This document shows, piece by piece, positions 29,681-40,123 of a stretch of 60,665 nt of DNA (position 1 is the stretch's first letter; each line of letters starts with the position of its first letter). Made by a program: the position numbers and the translations under genes. This DNA comes from Oscillospiraceae bacterium (lineage in GTDB: Bacteria; Bacillota; Clostridia; Oscillospirales; Oscillospiraceae), in NCBI GenBank assembly GCA_031270395.1, contig JAISXU010000090.1, forward strand, positions 1-60,665. Direction: 5' to 3'. A model generated the notes under the pieces. The model did not search any database. It was not told the origin of the DNA and saw only the letters and a program-made list of their open reading frames with translations.

Positions 29681-30691
29681 TCACTTCTCCGCGGGCGCCG
29701 CGGGCAGCTTTACGCGACCCGCGCGCCGGCCGGAATACGCGTTTATGCAGACCGCGACAAGAATGATGGCGCCCTGAACCGCCTTCTGAAAGTCGGACGG
29801 TACGCTCAGGAGCGTCATCATATTATTGATGAGCCCCGCGAACAGCGCGCCGAAAACGGCGCCGGAGATGGTGCCCTCGCCGCCGGCGAGGTTTATGCCG
29901 CCTACGATCATCGCCATAAGGACGCTGCCCTCATAGCCCTGCGCCAGAGTCTGGCCGGCCTGCATGTTGACCGAGGAGAGCACGATGCCGCTCAGTGCGG
30001 CCAATAAGCTCGAAACGACGTAGGCGGCGACGGTATCGCGCCGTACGCGCACGCCGACGAGCGCCGACGCCGTGGGATTGCCGCCGAGCGCGTACAGCCG
30101 GCGCCCGTAAGTCGTCGAGGCGAGCGTAAAGCCGGCGATCACGACGACCGCCGCAAAGAAAATGACGGGCATCGGGACGTTGGCTATCCGCTTATTGCCC
30201 AAACTGTAGATGAAATTTACCGCGGAATTCGAGTCCATCTCCTGCGGATAATAGATGAACGAGCCGCCCGTAATTATCGGCGCGACGCCGTAGAGTATGT
30301 ACTTCGTTGACAGCGTGACGATAAAGGACGGCATGCGCATATACGTCACGCACAGTCCGTGCAGCACGCCGACGGCAATGGATGCGGCAATCGCGGCGAC
30401 GATACCCGTCAGCAGTCCCGCGCCGGAATAGCCGGATTTCATCGTGATCTGCGCGACTATACACGCCGAAACAGCCGCCATGGAACCGACTGACAGATCC
30501 AGACCGCCCAACAGCACGACGAACAGCATCCCGCAGGCCATCATACCGTAGATGGAAATGGCGAACAGGACGCTCGACGCGTTCGAGCCCGTGAAGAACT
30601 TCGGCTCCGCCACGGCCATGACGGCGAATATCAACGCAAGGATCACTATGCGCTGTCCCCACGCGCCGCCGAAAAATCGCCTTACGCTCAT
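29681..30691 (-). CDS. Ribose-type sugar ABC transporter permease
   Basis: RbsC-like: GGLDLSVGSMAAVSA, NPTASALVGVRV. Confidence 0.9.
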   Translation of the reverse strand: MSVRRFFGGAWGQRIVILALIFAVMAVAEPKFFTGSNASSVLFAISIYGMMACGMLFVVLLGGLDLSVGSMAAVSACIVAQITMKSGYSGAGLLTGIVAAIAASIAVGVLHGLCVTYMRMPSFIVTLSTKYILYGVAPIITGGSFIYYPQEMDSNSAVNFIYSLGNKRIANVPMPVIFFAAVVVIAGFTLASTTYGRRLYALGGNPTASALVGVRVRRDTVAAYVVSSLLAALSGIVLSSVNMQAGQTLAQGYEGSVLMAMIVGGINLAGGEGTISGAVFGALFAGLINNMMTLLSVPSDFQKAVQGAIILVAVCINAYSGRRAGRVKLPAAPAEK

Positions 30692-32274
30692 ATCAGAGCC
30701 ACCCCCTCGTCCGTGTGCTGGCCCGACGCCGCCAGAAGTACGGCGGCCTGCGTCGCGGCGGCGCCGGTGAATTCCTCGAAGAACACGCCGCCGTGCATCA
30801 CCAGAATACGGTCGGCGATGTGGGTCAGCTCAAACAGATCAGAGGACACCATGATGATTATCGAGCCGCGCGACGCCAGAAAACGGACGTACTCGTACAA
30901 CTCCGCGCGCACGCCGACGTCTACGCCGACAGTCGGCTCGTCGAGCAGCAATACGTCGGGCTCGCGCGCAAGCCATCGCCCGAGCACCACCTTCTGCTGA
31001 TTTCCACCCGAGAGATTGGCCGCGCGGTAACCGCGGTCCCTCGGGCGTATGTCGTAATTCTTTATCGCTTCCTCCGCCCAGCGCTGCTCCGCGCCCTTGT
31101 TCATCACACTCACGCGCGATAGCTTGTCGTGGCTCGCCACCGTTATATTTCTGCCGATCGACAGCGCGGGGAAAAGGCCCTCTACGCGCCTGTCCTCCGG
31201 CACAAAGCCGAAGCCCGCCCTTATATTGCGTCCGATGGATTTTGAGACAGGCGCGCCGCGGTATGTGACGTCGCCCCCCGAGCGGCGGAGCGCGCCGTAA
31301 ATACACTTGACAAGCTCCGTGCGTCCGGAGCCGACGAGTCCCCCGATACCGAGTATTTCGCCGCCGTACGCCTTAAAGCTCACGTCCCGGAGCAGTTTAC
31401 CGTAGCGGAGATGCGACACCTCCAGGACGTTATCCTCATAAATTTTGTAGCCGCGCCTCGCGTTGGCGTCGCGTATCTCCCGCCCGATCATCATGGTCGT
31501 GACCGTTTTGGGGACGATCTCGTCGTGGTCGAGCACGCCCACCACTTCCCCGCCGCGCATGACCGTCAGGCGGTCGGACAGCCGGTAAACCTCCTCCAGC
31601 CTGTGCGAGACGTACAAGATGCCCACGCCCTTTTGCCTGAGCAGATCGATCGTCTCAAACAGGCGCTCCGACTCCGCCGTGCTCAGCGACGACGTCGGCT
31701 CGTCCATTATGACGAGCTTCGCGTCGGTCGAGAGCGCCTTTAGTATCTCCACCATCTGTCGCTGCGACATGCCGAGCGAGTCCACCACGGCGTCCGGGTC
31801 TATCCGGAAGCCGTACCGGTCGATGAGCGCGCTGACGCGCTCGCGCATCTCGCTCCTGCCCGTGACGCCGTATCTGCCCGGCTCCTGCCCGAGAAAGATG
31901 TTCTCCGCCACGGTGAGCGCCGGGACGAGCGACAGCTCCTGATAGATGACGGAGATGCCCGCGCGCCGCGCGTCGTGGCTGTCGTTTATCTCAACGGGCT
32001 CGCCGTCTATCATTATCCGCCCGGCGTCCTTCTCATAGACGCCCGTGATTATCTTTATAATTGTACTCTTGCCCGCGCCGTTCTCCCCCATCAGCGCGTG
32101 TACCTCGCCGTACCTGACATCAAGCGCGACGTCGCGCAGCACTGTCACGCCGTTGAACTGCTTGTACACGCCCTCCGTCCGCAGCAGCGACTTGCCGGCG
32201 CGGTCCTCGAACGTGACCGTCCGCTCCGCGCCGCCGTCCGGCGTCCGCTCCGGCTTCTTCAAGGTCGGCCTCAT
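30688..32274 (-). CDS. Sugar ABC transporter ATP-binding protein, RbsA type (two ABC domains)
   Basis: GENGAGKSTIIKIITG; second domain ANLSGGNQQKVVLGRWLAREPDVLLLDEPTVGVDVG. Confidence 0.95.
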   Translation of the reverse strand: MRPTLKKPERTPDGGAERTVTFEDRAGKSLLRTEGVYKQFNGVTVLRDVALDVRYGEVHALMGENGAGKSTIIKIITGVYEKDAGRIMIDGEPVEINDSHDARRAGISVIYQELSLVPALTVAENIFLGQEPGRYGVTGRSEMRERVSALIDRYGFRIDPDAVVDSLGMSQRQMVEILKALSTDAKLVIMDEPTSSLSTAESERLFETIDLLRQKGVGILYVSHRLEEVYRLSDRLTVMRGGEVVGVLDHDEIVPKTVTTMMIGREIRDANARRGYKIYEDNVLEVSHLRYGKLLRDVSFKAYGGEILGIGGLVGSGRTELVKCIYGALRRSGGDVTYRGAPVSKSIGRNIRAGFGFVPEDRRVEGLFPALSIGRNITVASHDKLSRVSVMNKGAEQRWAEEAIKNYDIRPRDRGYRAANLSGGNQQKVVLGRWLAREPDVLLLDEPTVGVDVGVRAELYEYVRFLASRGSIIIMVSSDLFELTHIADRILVMHGGVFFEEFTGAAATQAAVLLAASGQHTDEGVALI

Positions 32275-32277
32275 GTG

Positions 32278-33315
32278 TCAGACCGCCTCCCTTCCGGCAA
32301 TGGAGCGCCGCTCGCGCAGCATATGCGTCACACGGCCAAACAGTGTGTCGAACGCCGTCGCCGCGATTATAATGACGCCCTGTATGACGTATGACCAATA
32401 CGCCTGAATATTGAACTTGAGCAGCCCGTTGAGAATCGTCTGGAGGAAGATGGCGCCGATCATCGCGTTTACCGGGTCTCCCTTGCCGCCTCCGAGCGCT
32501 ATCCCACCGACTACGCAGGCGGCGATGCCCTGAAATTCGTACCCGTTATTGCCAAGACTCGCGGAGGCCGCCGTCATGTTGGCCGTCAGCATGGCAGATG
32601 CCAGTCCCGCGAACGCTCCGCTTATCACAAAGCCCAGCGTTTTGATCCGCCTGACATTGACGCCCGACATCCCGGCTGATCTGCTGTGCGAGCCTATGGC
32701 GTATGTGTGCAGGCCGAAGTTCGTCCTGCGCATGACGAAATACATGGCGGCGGAGAGCGCAATCCATATATATGTGACAAGGAAAACGCCCGTTCCGCCC
32801 ACCTTTTCGCCGAGCGAAAGAAAGCTCTCGTTCTGTATGCCCTTAGGCACAATAACGCCCGACAGCTTGCCGTTATCGCGGTACGCCAGCAGGAGTCCCA
32901 GGCCGGAATAGAGAATGCCCGTCGCAAGGGTCGTGACAAATTCGGTCAGGCGTACGCGCGTCACGAGGACGCCGTTGATAAGTCCGAACGCGCCGCCGCA
33001 CAGCACGGCGAACAGCGCCGCGAGCACCCCGGGGACGGACGAGCCGCCCAGAGTGCCGAAGCGCGAGACGAGGATAGCCGTCACGCAGACTATGCCGCCC
33101 ACGGAGAGGTCGATTCCGCCGCCTGTCATCACAAACGACAGTCCAAGCGCGATAAGTCCCAGAAACGCGGCGTCGTGGAACAGATTTCCCATATTGCGCC
33201 AGTTCCAAAACGAGTCCGCGCTCAGTGAAAACACAAGCATCAGGACGACCACCAGCCCCGCCGACACCAGCTTGCGGACGTTACGCGTGGAGATTCTCAG
33301 CTTCATAACGGACAA
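32278..33315 (-). CDS. Ribose-type sugar ABC transporter permease (second)
   Basis: GGGIDLSVGGIVCVTAILVS; GSHSRSAGMSGVNVRRIK. Confidence 0.9.
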   Translation of the reverse strand: MSVMKLRISTRNVRKLVSAGLVVVLMLVFSLSADSFWNWRNMGNLFHDAAFLGLIALGLSFVMTGGGIDLSVGGIVCVTAILVSRFGTLGGSSVPGVLAALFAVLCGGAFGLINGVLVTRVRLTEFVTTLATGILYSGLGLLLAYRDNGKLSGVIVPKGIQNESFLSLGEKVGGTGVFLVTYIWIALSAAMYFVMRRTNFGLHTYAIGSHSRSAGMSGVNVRRIKTLGFVISGAFAGLASAMLTANMTAASASLGNNGYEFQGIAACVVGGIALGGGKGDPVNAMIGAIFLQTILNGLLKFNIQAYWSYVIQGVIIIAATAFDTLFGRVTHMLRERRSIAGREAV

Positions 33316-33327
33316 ACCTGCGGGAGG

Positions 33328-34401
33328 TCAGCTTGTGAATACGCCCGGTACCTGCTTCCAGTGCGAGACCTCGATATATGAGTCGATATTCTCTGCGGTT
33401 ATCGGGGGGACGTACATGCTTATTACCGGCGTCTTCGTATATCCCGCGGAAATGCTGTTGATGCCCGCGGAAATGAAATACAGCGCGAGGGTGAGGCTCG
33501 ACGTGTCCTCGAGATAGATGTCCGAAAAGCCCGTTCCGAACATGCTCCCGTTTTTGACCGCCTGAAGTCCCGTGGGGTAGCCCATGTTGCCGAATACGAG
33601 TATCCCCTCGTCCTGCCGGCCCGCCGCCTCAATCGCCTGAATCGCGCCGATCGCGATGTCGTCCGAGGCGCCGTAGACTATGTTGATGTCGCCGGGATTG
33701 GGGTATTTTGTCAGAAAATCGCGCATCGCGGTGTTGGCGTTCTCCTGGCTCCAGTTGGCTATGCCGGGCTTCTCCAGCAGCTTGATGTTCGGGAATTTAG
33801 CCGCGAGACCCTCCTCGAAGCCCGTGCCCATGCGTCCCATCGCCTTTTGCTCGGCCGGAACGTCAAGCAGTATCGCGTTGCCCGTGCCGTTTATGGCCTC
33901 GCCCAACAGCTCCGCCGCCTTGTAGCCGATCTCATAGTCGGAGCCCTCTATGTGCAGCGTGTGTATAGCGGACGCGCCCGAATTCATCGTGATGACCGGT
34001 ATGCCCGCCTCCTCCGCCTCCACGATGGCGCGGTTGAGCTCCTCGGTGCCCATCGCCTCGATGATGACGGCGTCGTACTTCTGCGTGACGCACTCGTTGA
34101 GTATCTGGCGCTGTCTGTCGGGGTTATACTCGCCGTCAAAGAACTGGAAGTCCACGTTTGGATAGTAGCTCAGTTGCTCCTCGTAAGCCAATTCGTGCAT
34201 CCTGTTGCCGATTCCCGCCGTTGACAGCGTTATGTACGCTATCTTGAGGGGGTCGTTCCTGATATCCTTGCCGCTCAGCGCGATGCCGCCGGCCACCGGC
34301 GCGTCGCCCGCGTCGGATTCCTTAGGCGCACACGAGGATATCACCGATACTGCGAGCGCGATTGTCAGGATCGTCGCTATGATCTTCATTGCTCTTTTCA
34401 T
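33328..34401 (-). CDS. Periplasmic sugar-binding lipoprotein (type 1 PBP, RbsB-like)
   Basis: SVISSCAPKESD lipobox; CVTQKYDAVIIEAMGTEELNRAIVEAEEAGIPVITMN. Confidence 0.9.
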   Translation of the reverse strand: MKRAMKIIATILTIALAVSVISSCAPKESDAGDAPVAGGIALSGKDIRNDPLKIAYITLSTAGIGNRMHELAYEEQLSYYPNVDFQFFDGEYNPDRQRQILNECVTQKYDAVIIEAMGTEELNRAIVEAEEAGIPVITMNSGASAIHTLHIEGSDYEIGYKAAELLGEAINGTGNAILLDVPAEQKAMGRMGTGFEEGLAAKFPNIKLLEKPGIANWSQENANTAMRDFLTKYPNPGDINIVYGASDDIAIGAIQAIEAAGRQDEGILVFGNMGYPTGLQAVKNGSMFGTGFSDIYLEDTSSLTLALYFISAGINSISAGYTKTPVISMYVPPITAENIDSYIEVSHWKQVPGVFTS

Positions 34402-34525
34402 TTAACAGTTCCTCCTAAAAAATTTTTACACACGGCAAACAGCCTCGCCGCGCGCCGCGATGCCGCGTCGCGGCTTTTGCGATTGCGCCGTATGGCACTA
34501 ACGCGCCGCGCGAACAAGCGACAAA

Positions 34526-34554
34526 AGTATACAATATGCACAAACTCATGTCAA
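34526..34554 (-). promoter_or_regulatory. Sigma-A-like promoter TTGACA-N17-TATACT for the ABC importer operon
   Basis: Reverse complement reads TTGACATGAGTTTGTGCATATTGTATACT. Confidence 0.75.
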
Positions 34555-34748
34555 CTCGCACAGCCATTTTGAAGAATCATTACATTATAATAATAACTTA
34601 TGGCTCCGGGCGCCGCGGACGGCGCAGCCCGCCGCCCGCGCGAATAATCCGCGCAGGTCGTCCGTCTAAGCGGCGCGTCCCGTCCGCGCCGGAGACCGCA
34701 AGCGTGGCCAGGCATAAAAATTTTTGTAACGCTTCGCCATTTTCGTAA

Positions 34749-34778
34749 TTGACGAAGGCGACCGGAATGGGTTATAAT
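34749..34778 (+). promoter_or_regulatory. Sigma-A-like promoter TTGACG-N18-TATAAT for the molybdoenzyme operon
   Basis: ttgacgaaggcgaccggaatgggttataat, 45 bp before the 34824 ATG. Confidence 0.75.
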
Positions 34779-34823
34779 CGTATGAATATATTTTATGATG
34801 TGTGACGATAAGGAGGAGAGAGC

Positions 34824-35084
34824 ATGGCGAGAGTTGACACCGGCAACGCCCCACAACTGGATCGGGCGGTCGCGGAATACCTGTCCGGCTTCCCCGGAGA
34901 CCTCATCTGCGCGCGGCAGATCTGGTACGAGGGACTGGGGGGACAGGGCGTGGCAAAGCCCGAAGATGTGGCGGCCATAGAAGCGGCAATCGGGAGCGTT
35001 CCCGGCTGGAAGCGCGAGGGAGACGTACGCTACGAGAAGTTCGGAACTCAAAACAGCTATAAGCGCGTGAGAGGGGGCGTCTGA
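34824..35084 (+). CDS. Small conserved-context protein of unknown function, 86 aa
   Basis: AAGGAGGAGAG SD before ATG; first gene of operon, ends 4 nt before the next small ORF. Confidence 0.75.
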   Translation: MARVDTGNAPQLDRAVAEYLSGFPGDLICARQIWYEGLGGQGVAKPEDVAAIEAAIGSVPGWKREGDVRYEKFGTQNSYKRVRGGV

Positions 35085-35087
35085 TAC

Positions 35088-35288
35088 ATGGCCAACAGCG
35101 TAATGGTGCAGCATCTGTTCAAGCTGGGCGGGTTTTACAAGGCGCCCGACGGCAAGCTCTACAAGGTCGTCGTGTCCGACGTGTTCAACATCCGGCTGTT
35201 TGAGATCGCGGACGGCAATATGACGGGGCCGATGATAAAGATACGTTACGACGACGACTTCGCCAAGTCGCTCGTCGAAGCGGAATAA
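35088..35288 (+). CDS. Small protein of unknown function, 66 aa
   Basis: GAGAGGGGG upstream of ATG; tightly packed between 34824 gene and the molybdoenzyme. Confidence 0.75.
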   Translation: MANSVMVQHLFKLGGFYKAPDGKLYKVVVSDVFNIRLFEIADGNMTGPMIKIRYDDDFAKSLVEAE

Positions 35289-35305
35289 CGGGAGGGAATA
35301 CGAAT

Positions 35306-37981
35306 ATGGCGGAGAAAGTAACGCACAGCATATGCGTCGGCGGGCCCATCGCTATCCACACCGTCGACGGCGTCATAAGGCGCGTACGGCCCATAGTTTT
35401 CGACAGGAACGACCCGCCCGGCTGGGTGATAAAGGCCCGCGGACACGAGTTCACGCCCAACCGCAAGGCGCAGCCGGCGTTTATCGCGCTCACCGAAAAA
35501 AACAGGGCGTACTCCTACGACAGGATACGCTACCCCATGATCCGCGAGGACTTCGCGGAGACGCCCGACGGGCAAAACCGCAATACGCAAAACCGCGGCA
35601 AATCCGGCTACCGCCGGGCCACGTGGGACGAGGCGCTCGACCTCGTCGTGCGCGAGGTAAAGCGTCTGCAGGAAAAATACGGCAAGGAGACCGTAACGGC
35701 GTGTACGGGCTCGCACCACTCGTGGGGCTTGGTGGGCTACAAGCTCTCGGCGTTCGCGCGGTTTTTCAGGATGCTCGGCTACACGGAAATAAAGGATAAC
35801 CCGGACTCGTGGGAGGGCTTCACTTGGGGCGCGCCCCACACCTACGGCTACTACTGGCGTCTCGGCGGCACGGAGGCGTTCGACCTCCTCGAGGACGCGC
35901 TCCAAAACGTCGAGACGATGATAATGTGGAGTCACGACCCCGACACGACGCGCGGCGGCTACGCCGGCAACGAGTCCACGATGTGGCGCCACTGGTTGGA
36001 CGACCTCGGTGTTGCGTTCATCTATATAGACCCGTACAACAACTTCTCATCCGTTAAGCAGGCCGACAAGTGGTTCGGGCCGCGCCCGGGCACCGACGCC
36101 GCCCTCTGCGAGGGTATAGCCCACGTCTGGCTCACCGAGGGCACATACGACAAGGAGTATATCGCCAAACACGCGCACCGTTTTGACGAGTGGGCGGACT
36201 ATATTCTTGGAAACGGCGCGGACAGGCTGCCGAAAACGCCAAAATGGGCCGAGGGCGAGACGGGCATACCGGCCGCCGACATCAAGGCGCTCGCCCGCCG
36301 CTGGGCCTCCACAAAGACAATGGGCGGCTCCGGGCTGCGCGGCGGCTTCGGCGGCGTGTGCCGCACGGCAAACGGCACGGAATTCGCGCGTCTCATGGTT
36401 CAGCTCTTTGCGATGCAGGGCATGGGCAAGCCGGGACAGAACATCTGGGTGGGCACTACAGGCGCGCCGATGGACTACGGCTTCTGGTTCGGCGGGTACT
36501 CGGACCCGCTCTCGCAGATAGCCAACCAGCCCATAGCCGACGTCACGGCGGTCAACTCCGTCACACAGAAGCTCTACCGCCCGAACGTGCCGGACGCCAT
36601 ACTGGACGGCCACTACGAGTGGTACGGCGAGGGCTTCTGCGGCGGCGGCATCGACCTAGAGTTCACGGAGAACATCTACCCCAAGCCCGGGTGTTCAAAG
36701 GTGCATATGTTCTGGCGCTACGGCGGCACGTTCATGGGCACAATGCTCGACACGAACAAATGGATAAAGATGTACCAGTCTCCGGAGCTTGAATTCGTCG
36801 TCAATCAGGATATCCACTTCCACGGCGAGGCCCGCTTCGCCGACGTGATACTGCCCGCGTGTTCAAATCTGGAGCGCTACGACATAGGCGAGCTGTGCAA
36901 CTCCGGTAACGGCGGCTATCAGTCGCACTCGCAGACTGGCAACTCGTGGCAGGTCGTCGTGTTTCAGGACAAGGCCATAGAGCCGCTGTGGGAGTCGCGC
37001 TCGGACTACTGGATATTCTCGCAGGTCGCCGCGCGGCTCGGCTGGGGCGATAAGTACACCGAGGGGCGCACAGAGCTCGACTGGTGTAAGCGCTTCTGGG
37101 AGAAATCCGACCTGTGCAGCAGAATATCGTGGGAGGAATTCACAGAGAAGGGCTACTACGTGGCGGGCGTGCCGGAGAACTGGGAGCGGCATCCCGGCTT
37201 CCGCTGGTTTGCGGAGGGGTTCCCGTGCGACACGCCGAACCACAAGCCGTTTCAGGAGGAGGGCAAGCTCGGCACGTTCACGGGCAAGTTCGAGTTCGTA
37301 TCGGAATCCCTGCTCTACTGGGCGCCGCACGACGAGGCGCGGACACCCATCGCGACGTACAAGCACTCGTGGGAGGGGCACCACTCCATAAAGGCCAAAA
37401 AATACCCGTTCCACCTCATAACGCCGCACCCGCGTTTCGATTATCACACGCAGCACAACTCGTCTACGCCGTGGATATGGGAGATACCGGAGAACCGGCG
37501 GTATATCGACGGCAATCCGTACCTCGTGGCGCGCATACACCCCAAAAAGGCGGAGGAAAAGGGCATAGCGGACGGCGATATGATACTGCTGTTCAACGAG
37601 CGCGGCAGCGTGCTCTGCGTGGCGCGCGTGACGTACCGCGTGGAGGAGAACACGATACACGCCTACGGTTCGTCCGGCATATATAACCCGGTGGAGCCGG
37701 GTACGGCGTCAATGGACATCGGCGGCTGCGTCAACGTGCTCTCGCCGGGTCGCCTCATGGGCGACATGGTGCCGGGCATGGCGCCGAACTCCACGCTGCT
37801 CGACGTATGCAAGTACGATGGTGAAATGCCGAGGACGCAGTATTTTGAGTATAAGCTCGATAAAGTCGCAAAGGAAGCCGATCCCGACGCCGAGACGTGC
37901 GTCGAGATAATCGAGGGACACGGCTTTGAAAAAATCCAGGCAAAAGTAAAATCGGCTTTGGCCGGAAAGGTGGCGATCTGA
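35306..37981 (+). CDS. Molybdopterin oxidoreductase (DMSO reductase superfamily), pyrogallol-phloroglucinol transhydroxylase large-subunit-like
   Basis: GSHHSWGLVGYK, NPDSWEGFTWGAPHTYGYYWRLGG, FIYIDPYNNFSSVKQADKWFGPRPGTDAAL, APMDYGFWFGGY, YPFHLITPHPRFDYHTQ; regions match what I recall of the Pelobacter acidigallici enzyme. Confidence 0.85.
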   Translation: MAEKVTHSICVGGPIAIHTVDGVIRRVRPIVFDRNDPPGWVIKARGHEFTPNRKAQPAFIALTEKNRAYSYDRIRYPMIREDFAETPDGQNRNTQNRGKSGYRRATWDEALDLVVREVKRLQEKYGKETVTACTGSHHSWGLVGYKLSAFARFFRMLGYTEIKDNPDSWEGFTWGAPHTYGYYWRLGGTEAFDLLEDALQNVETMIMWSHDPDTTRGGYAGNESTMWRHWLDDLGVAFIYIDPYNNFSSVKQADKWFGPRPGTDAALCEGIAHVWLTEGTYDKEYIAKHAHRFDEWADYILGNGADRLPKTPKWAEGETGIPAADIKALARRWASTKTMGGSGLRGGFGGVCRTANGTEFARLMVQLFAMQGMGKPGQNIWVGTTGAPMDYGFWFGGYSDPLSQIANQPIADVTAVNSVTQKLYRPNVPDAILDGHYEWYGEGFCGGGIDLEFTENIYPKPGCSKVHMFWRYGGTFMGTMLDTNKWIKMYQSPELEFVVNQDIHFHGEARFADVILPACSNLERYDIGELCNSGNGGYQSHSQTGNSWQVVVFQDKAIEPLWESRSDYWIFSQVAARLGWGDKYTEGRTELDWCKRFWEKSDLCSRISWEEFTEKGYYVAGVPENWERHPGFRWFAEGFPCDTPNHKPFQEEGKLGTFTGKFEFVSESLLYWAPHDEARTPIATYKHSWEGHHSIKAKKYPFHLITPHPRFDYHTQHNSSTPWIWEIPENRRYIDGNPYLVARIHPKKAEEKGIADGDMILLFNERGSVLCVARVTYRVEENTIHAYGSSGIYNPVEPGTASMDIGGCVNVLSPGRLMGDMVPGMAPNSTLLDVCKYDGEMPRTQYFEYKLDKVAKEADPDAETCVEIIEGHGFEKIQAKVKSALAGKVAI

Positions 37982-37983
37982 CT

Positions 37984-38847
37984 ATGAGACTTGGTATAGC
38001 CGTCGATTCCCGCATGTGCATGGCGTGTTACTGCTGCTTTACCGCGTGCAAGGACGAGCATTGCGGGTACGACACGCCCCTGAGCGCTAAGCAGCCCATG
38101 ATGGGGCAGTACTGGATAAACATCCGCGAGTGGGAGCGCGGCGACGACTCGCGCAGGATCAAGACTGCCACGGTGCCGACGCTCTGCGCGCACTGCCAGG
38201 AGCCGGAGTGTCTCGAGGCGGCGGAAAGCGGCGCCGTCTACAAACGGCCCGACGGCATAGTGATAATCGACCCCGTGAAGTCGAAGGGTCAAAAACAGAT
38301 AGCGGACGCCTGCCCTCTCGGCGCCGTCTTCTGGAACGAGGAGCTTGAGATACCGCAGAAATGTACGATGTGCGCCGAGCTGCTCGACGACCCGGACTAT
38401 CTGTCGTATCTGGGCGACCCGTCGCTCAAACGGCCGCGCTGCGTGGAGGCCTGTCCGAACAGGGCGCTCATTTTCGGCGACCTCGACGACCCGAACAGCG
38501 AAATATCCAGGCTCGTCGCGTCGCAGCGCTTCACGCCTCCGGAGCCTATCGCGGGCCGCGAGACGAATGTCAAATACCTCAATATACCGACGGTGTTCCT
38601 CGCGGGTACGGTCTACCGCCCGCCGGATGAGGAGGAAGTCTTCATCGGGGCTAAGGTCACGGTGGAGGCCGGGGGCGAGACGTTCACGACGGAGACGAAT
38701 TACTTCGGCGACTGGGAGATAGAGTGGCTGCCTAAGAACGCGGACGCCACGGTCACCATAGAGGCCCCGGGCTACAAGCCCGTGACGTACAAGGCAAAGA
38801 CCGACGCCGACCACTACGTCGCGATGACGTATCTGGAGAGGGCGTAA
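37984..38847 (+). CDS. 4Fe-4S ferredoxin-type subunit with C-terminal Ig/transthyretin-like domain, transhydroxylase small-subunit-like
   Basis: [54 protein letters not shown], then [30 protein letters not shown]. Confidence 0.85.
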   Translation: MRLGIAVDSRMCMACYCCFTACKDEHCGYDTPLSAKQPMMGQYWINIREWERGDDSRRIKTATVPTLCAHCQEPECLEAAESGAVYKRPDGIVIIDPVKSKGQKQIADACPLGAVFWNEELEIPQKCTMCAELLDDPDYLSYLGDPSLKRPRCVEACPNRALIFGDLDDPNSEISRLVASQRFTPPEPIAGRETNVKYLNIPTVFLAGTVYRPPDEEEVFIGAKVTVEAGGETFTTETNYFGDWEIEWLPKNADATVTIEAPGYKPVTYKAKTDADHYVAMTYLERA

Positions 38848-38879
38848 CGGACGCAGGGGAAAAACAATATATTAGGAGA

Positions 38880-40079
38880 ATGAATGTGAGAGATGTCGTC
38901 ATTGTGGACGCCTGCCGCACGGCGGTGGGCGCTATAGGGGGAACCCTGAAGGATCTTGGGCCGGAGGAGCTTGCGCGCGTCGTCGTCAAGGGAACCCTCG
39001 ACCGCTCGGGTATCGACCCGAAGGAGATATGTGAGGTCATACTGGGTCACTGCCGGCAGTCCTCGGATAACCCGAATATAGCGCGCATCGCCGCACTGCG
39101 GGCGGGTATACCGGAGGAGACGCCGGCGTACACCGTCATGCGCCAGTGCGCGTCCGCCATGACGGCCGTGGTGAACGGCGTTATGAGCATACAAACGGGT
39201 AATTCCGACGTCGTCATAGCGGGCGGCACGGAGAGCATGTCAACGGCGCCTTTTTATATACGCGGCGCGCGCTACGGACTCGGCACGGGCAGCACGCAGC
39301 TTCTCGATTCCCTCACGGAGGGGCAGTTCCAGAGCCAGCCGCAGGAGCTTTACGGCGTATTCAACATGGGCATGGCGGGCGGCGAGCATATCGTGGAGAA
39401 GTTCGGCGTGACGCGTGAGGAGATGGACGCGTTCTCGTATGAGAGCCAGCGCCGCGCGGCGGAGGCCATCAAATCCGGGCGCTTCAAGGACGAGATAGTC
39501 CCCGTCGTCATACCGCAGCGCAAGGGCGACCCCATAGTGTTCGACACGGACGAGTACCCGCGCGCGACGACGCCGGAAAAGCTCGCAAAGCTCGCTCCGG
39601 CGTTCAAAAAGGATGGCTCCGTCACGGCGGGCAGCTCCTCCGGGCGTAACGACGGTGCTTCCGCCATGCTCATAATGGCCGCCGAAAAAGCGCAGGAGCT
39701 CGGTCTTAGGCCGCTGGCGCGATTCGTGAGCCACGCCGTCTGCGGCGTCGATCCACGCGTAATGGGCATCGGGCCGGTTCCCGCGATACGCAAGGCGTGC
39801 AAGCGCGCCGACATGGCGCTCCGGCAGATGGAGCTTATAGAGCTCAACGAGGCGTTTGCGGCGCAGTCGCTGGCCGTCATAAAGGAACTCGGCATAAATA
39901 CGGAGATCACAAACGTCAACGGCGGCGCCATCGCTCTGGGGCACCCCGTCGGCTCGTCGGGCTGCCGCATAATGGTCACGCTGTTGCACGAGATGTTAAA
40001 GCGCGGCAGCAGATACGGTCTCGCGTCGCTGTGCATCGCGGGCGGCATGGGTCAAGCCGCAATAATCGAAGCTGTATGA
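38880..40079 (+). CDS. Acetyl-CoA acetyltransferase (thiolase) family protein
   Basis: [54 protein letters not shown]. Confidence 0.93.
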   Translation: MNVRDVVIVDACRTAVGAIGGTLKDLGPEELARVVVKGTLDRSGIDPKEICEVILGHCRQSSDNPNIARIAALRAGIPEETPAYTVMRQCASAMTAVVNGVMSIQTGNSDVVIAGGTESMSTAPFYIRGARYGLGTGSTQLLDSLTEGQFQSQPQELYGVFNMGMAGGEHIVEKFGVTREEMDAFSYESQRRAAEAIKSGRFKDEIVPVVIPQRKGDPIVFDTDEYPRATTPEKLAKLAPAFKKDGSVTAGSSSGRNDGASAMLIMAAEKAQELGLRPLARFVSHAVCGVDPRVMGIGPVPAIRKACKRADMALRQMELIELNEAFAAQSLAVIKELGINTEITNVNGGAIALGHPVGSSGCRIMVTLLHEMLKRGSRYGLASLCIAGGMGQAAIIEAV

Positions 40080-40083
40080 CCGC

Positions 40084-40100
40084 GCGAACCCATTCAATCT
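40084..40100 (+). repeat. 17-bp direct repeat, left copy (gcgaacccattcaatct)
   Basis: Identical to 40622-40638. Confidence 0.95.
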
Positions 40101-40123
40101 CATAAAAGAAGGGATACACTTTC

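Noticed and set aside
34600-34700. GC-rich intergenic block as a coding region (34551-35114 minus, 34536-34748 plus ORFs)
   Set aside because: No RBS or domain; translations overlap the promoter region and a supported operon start.
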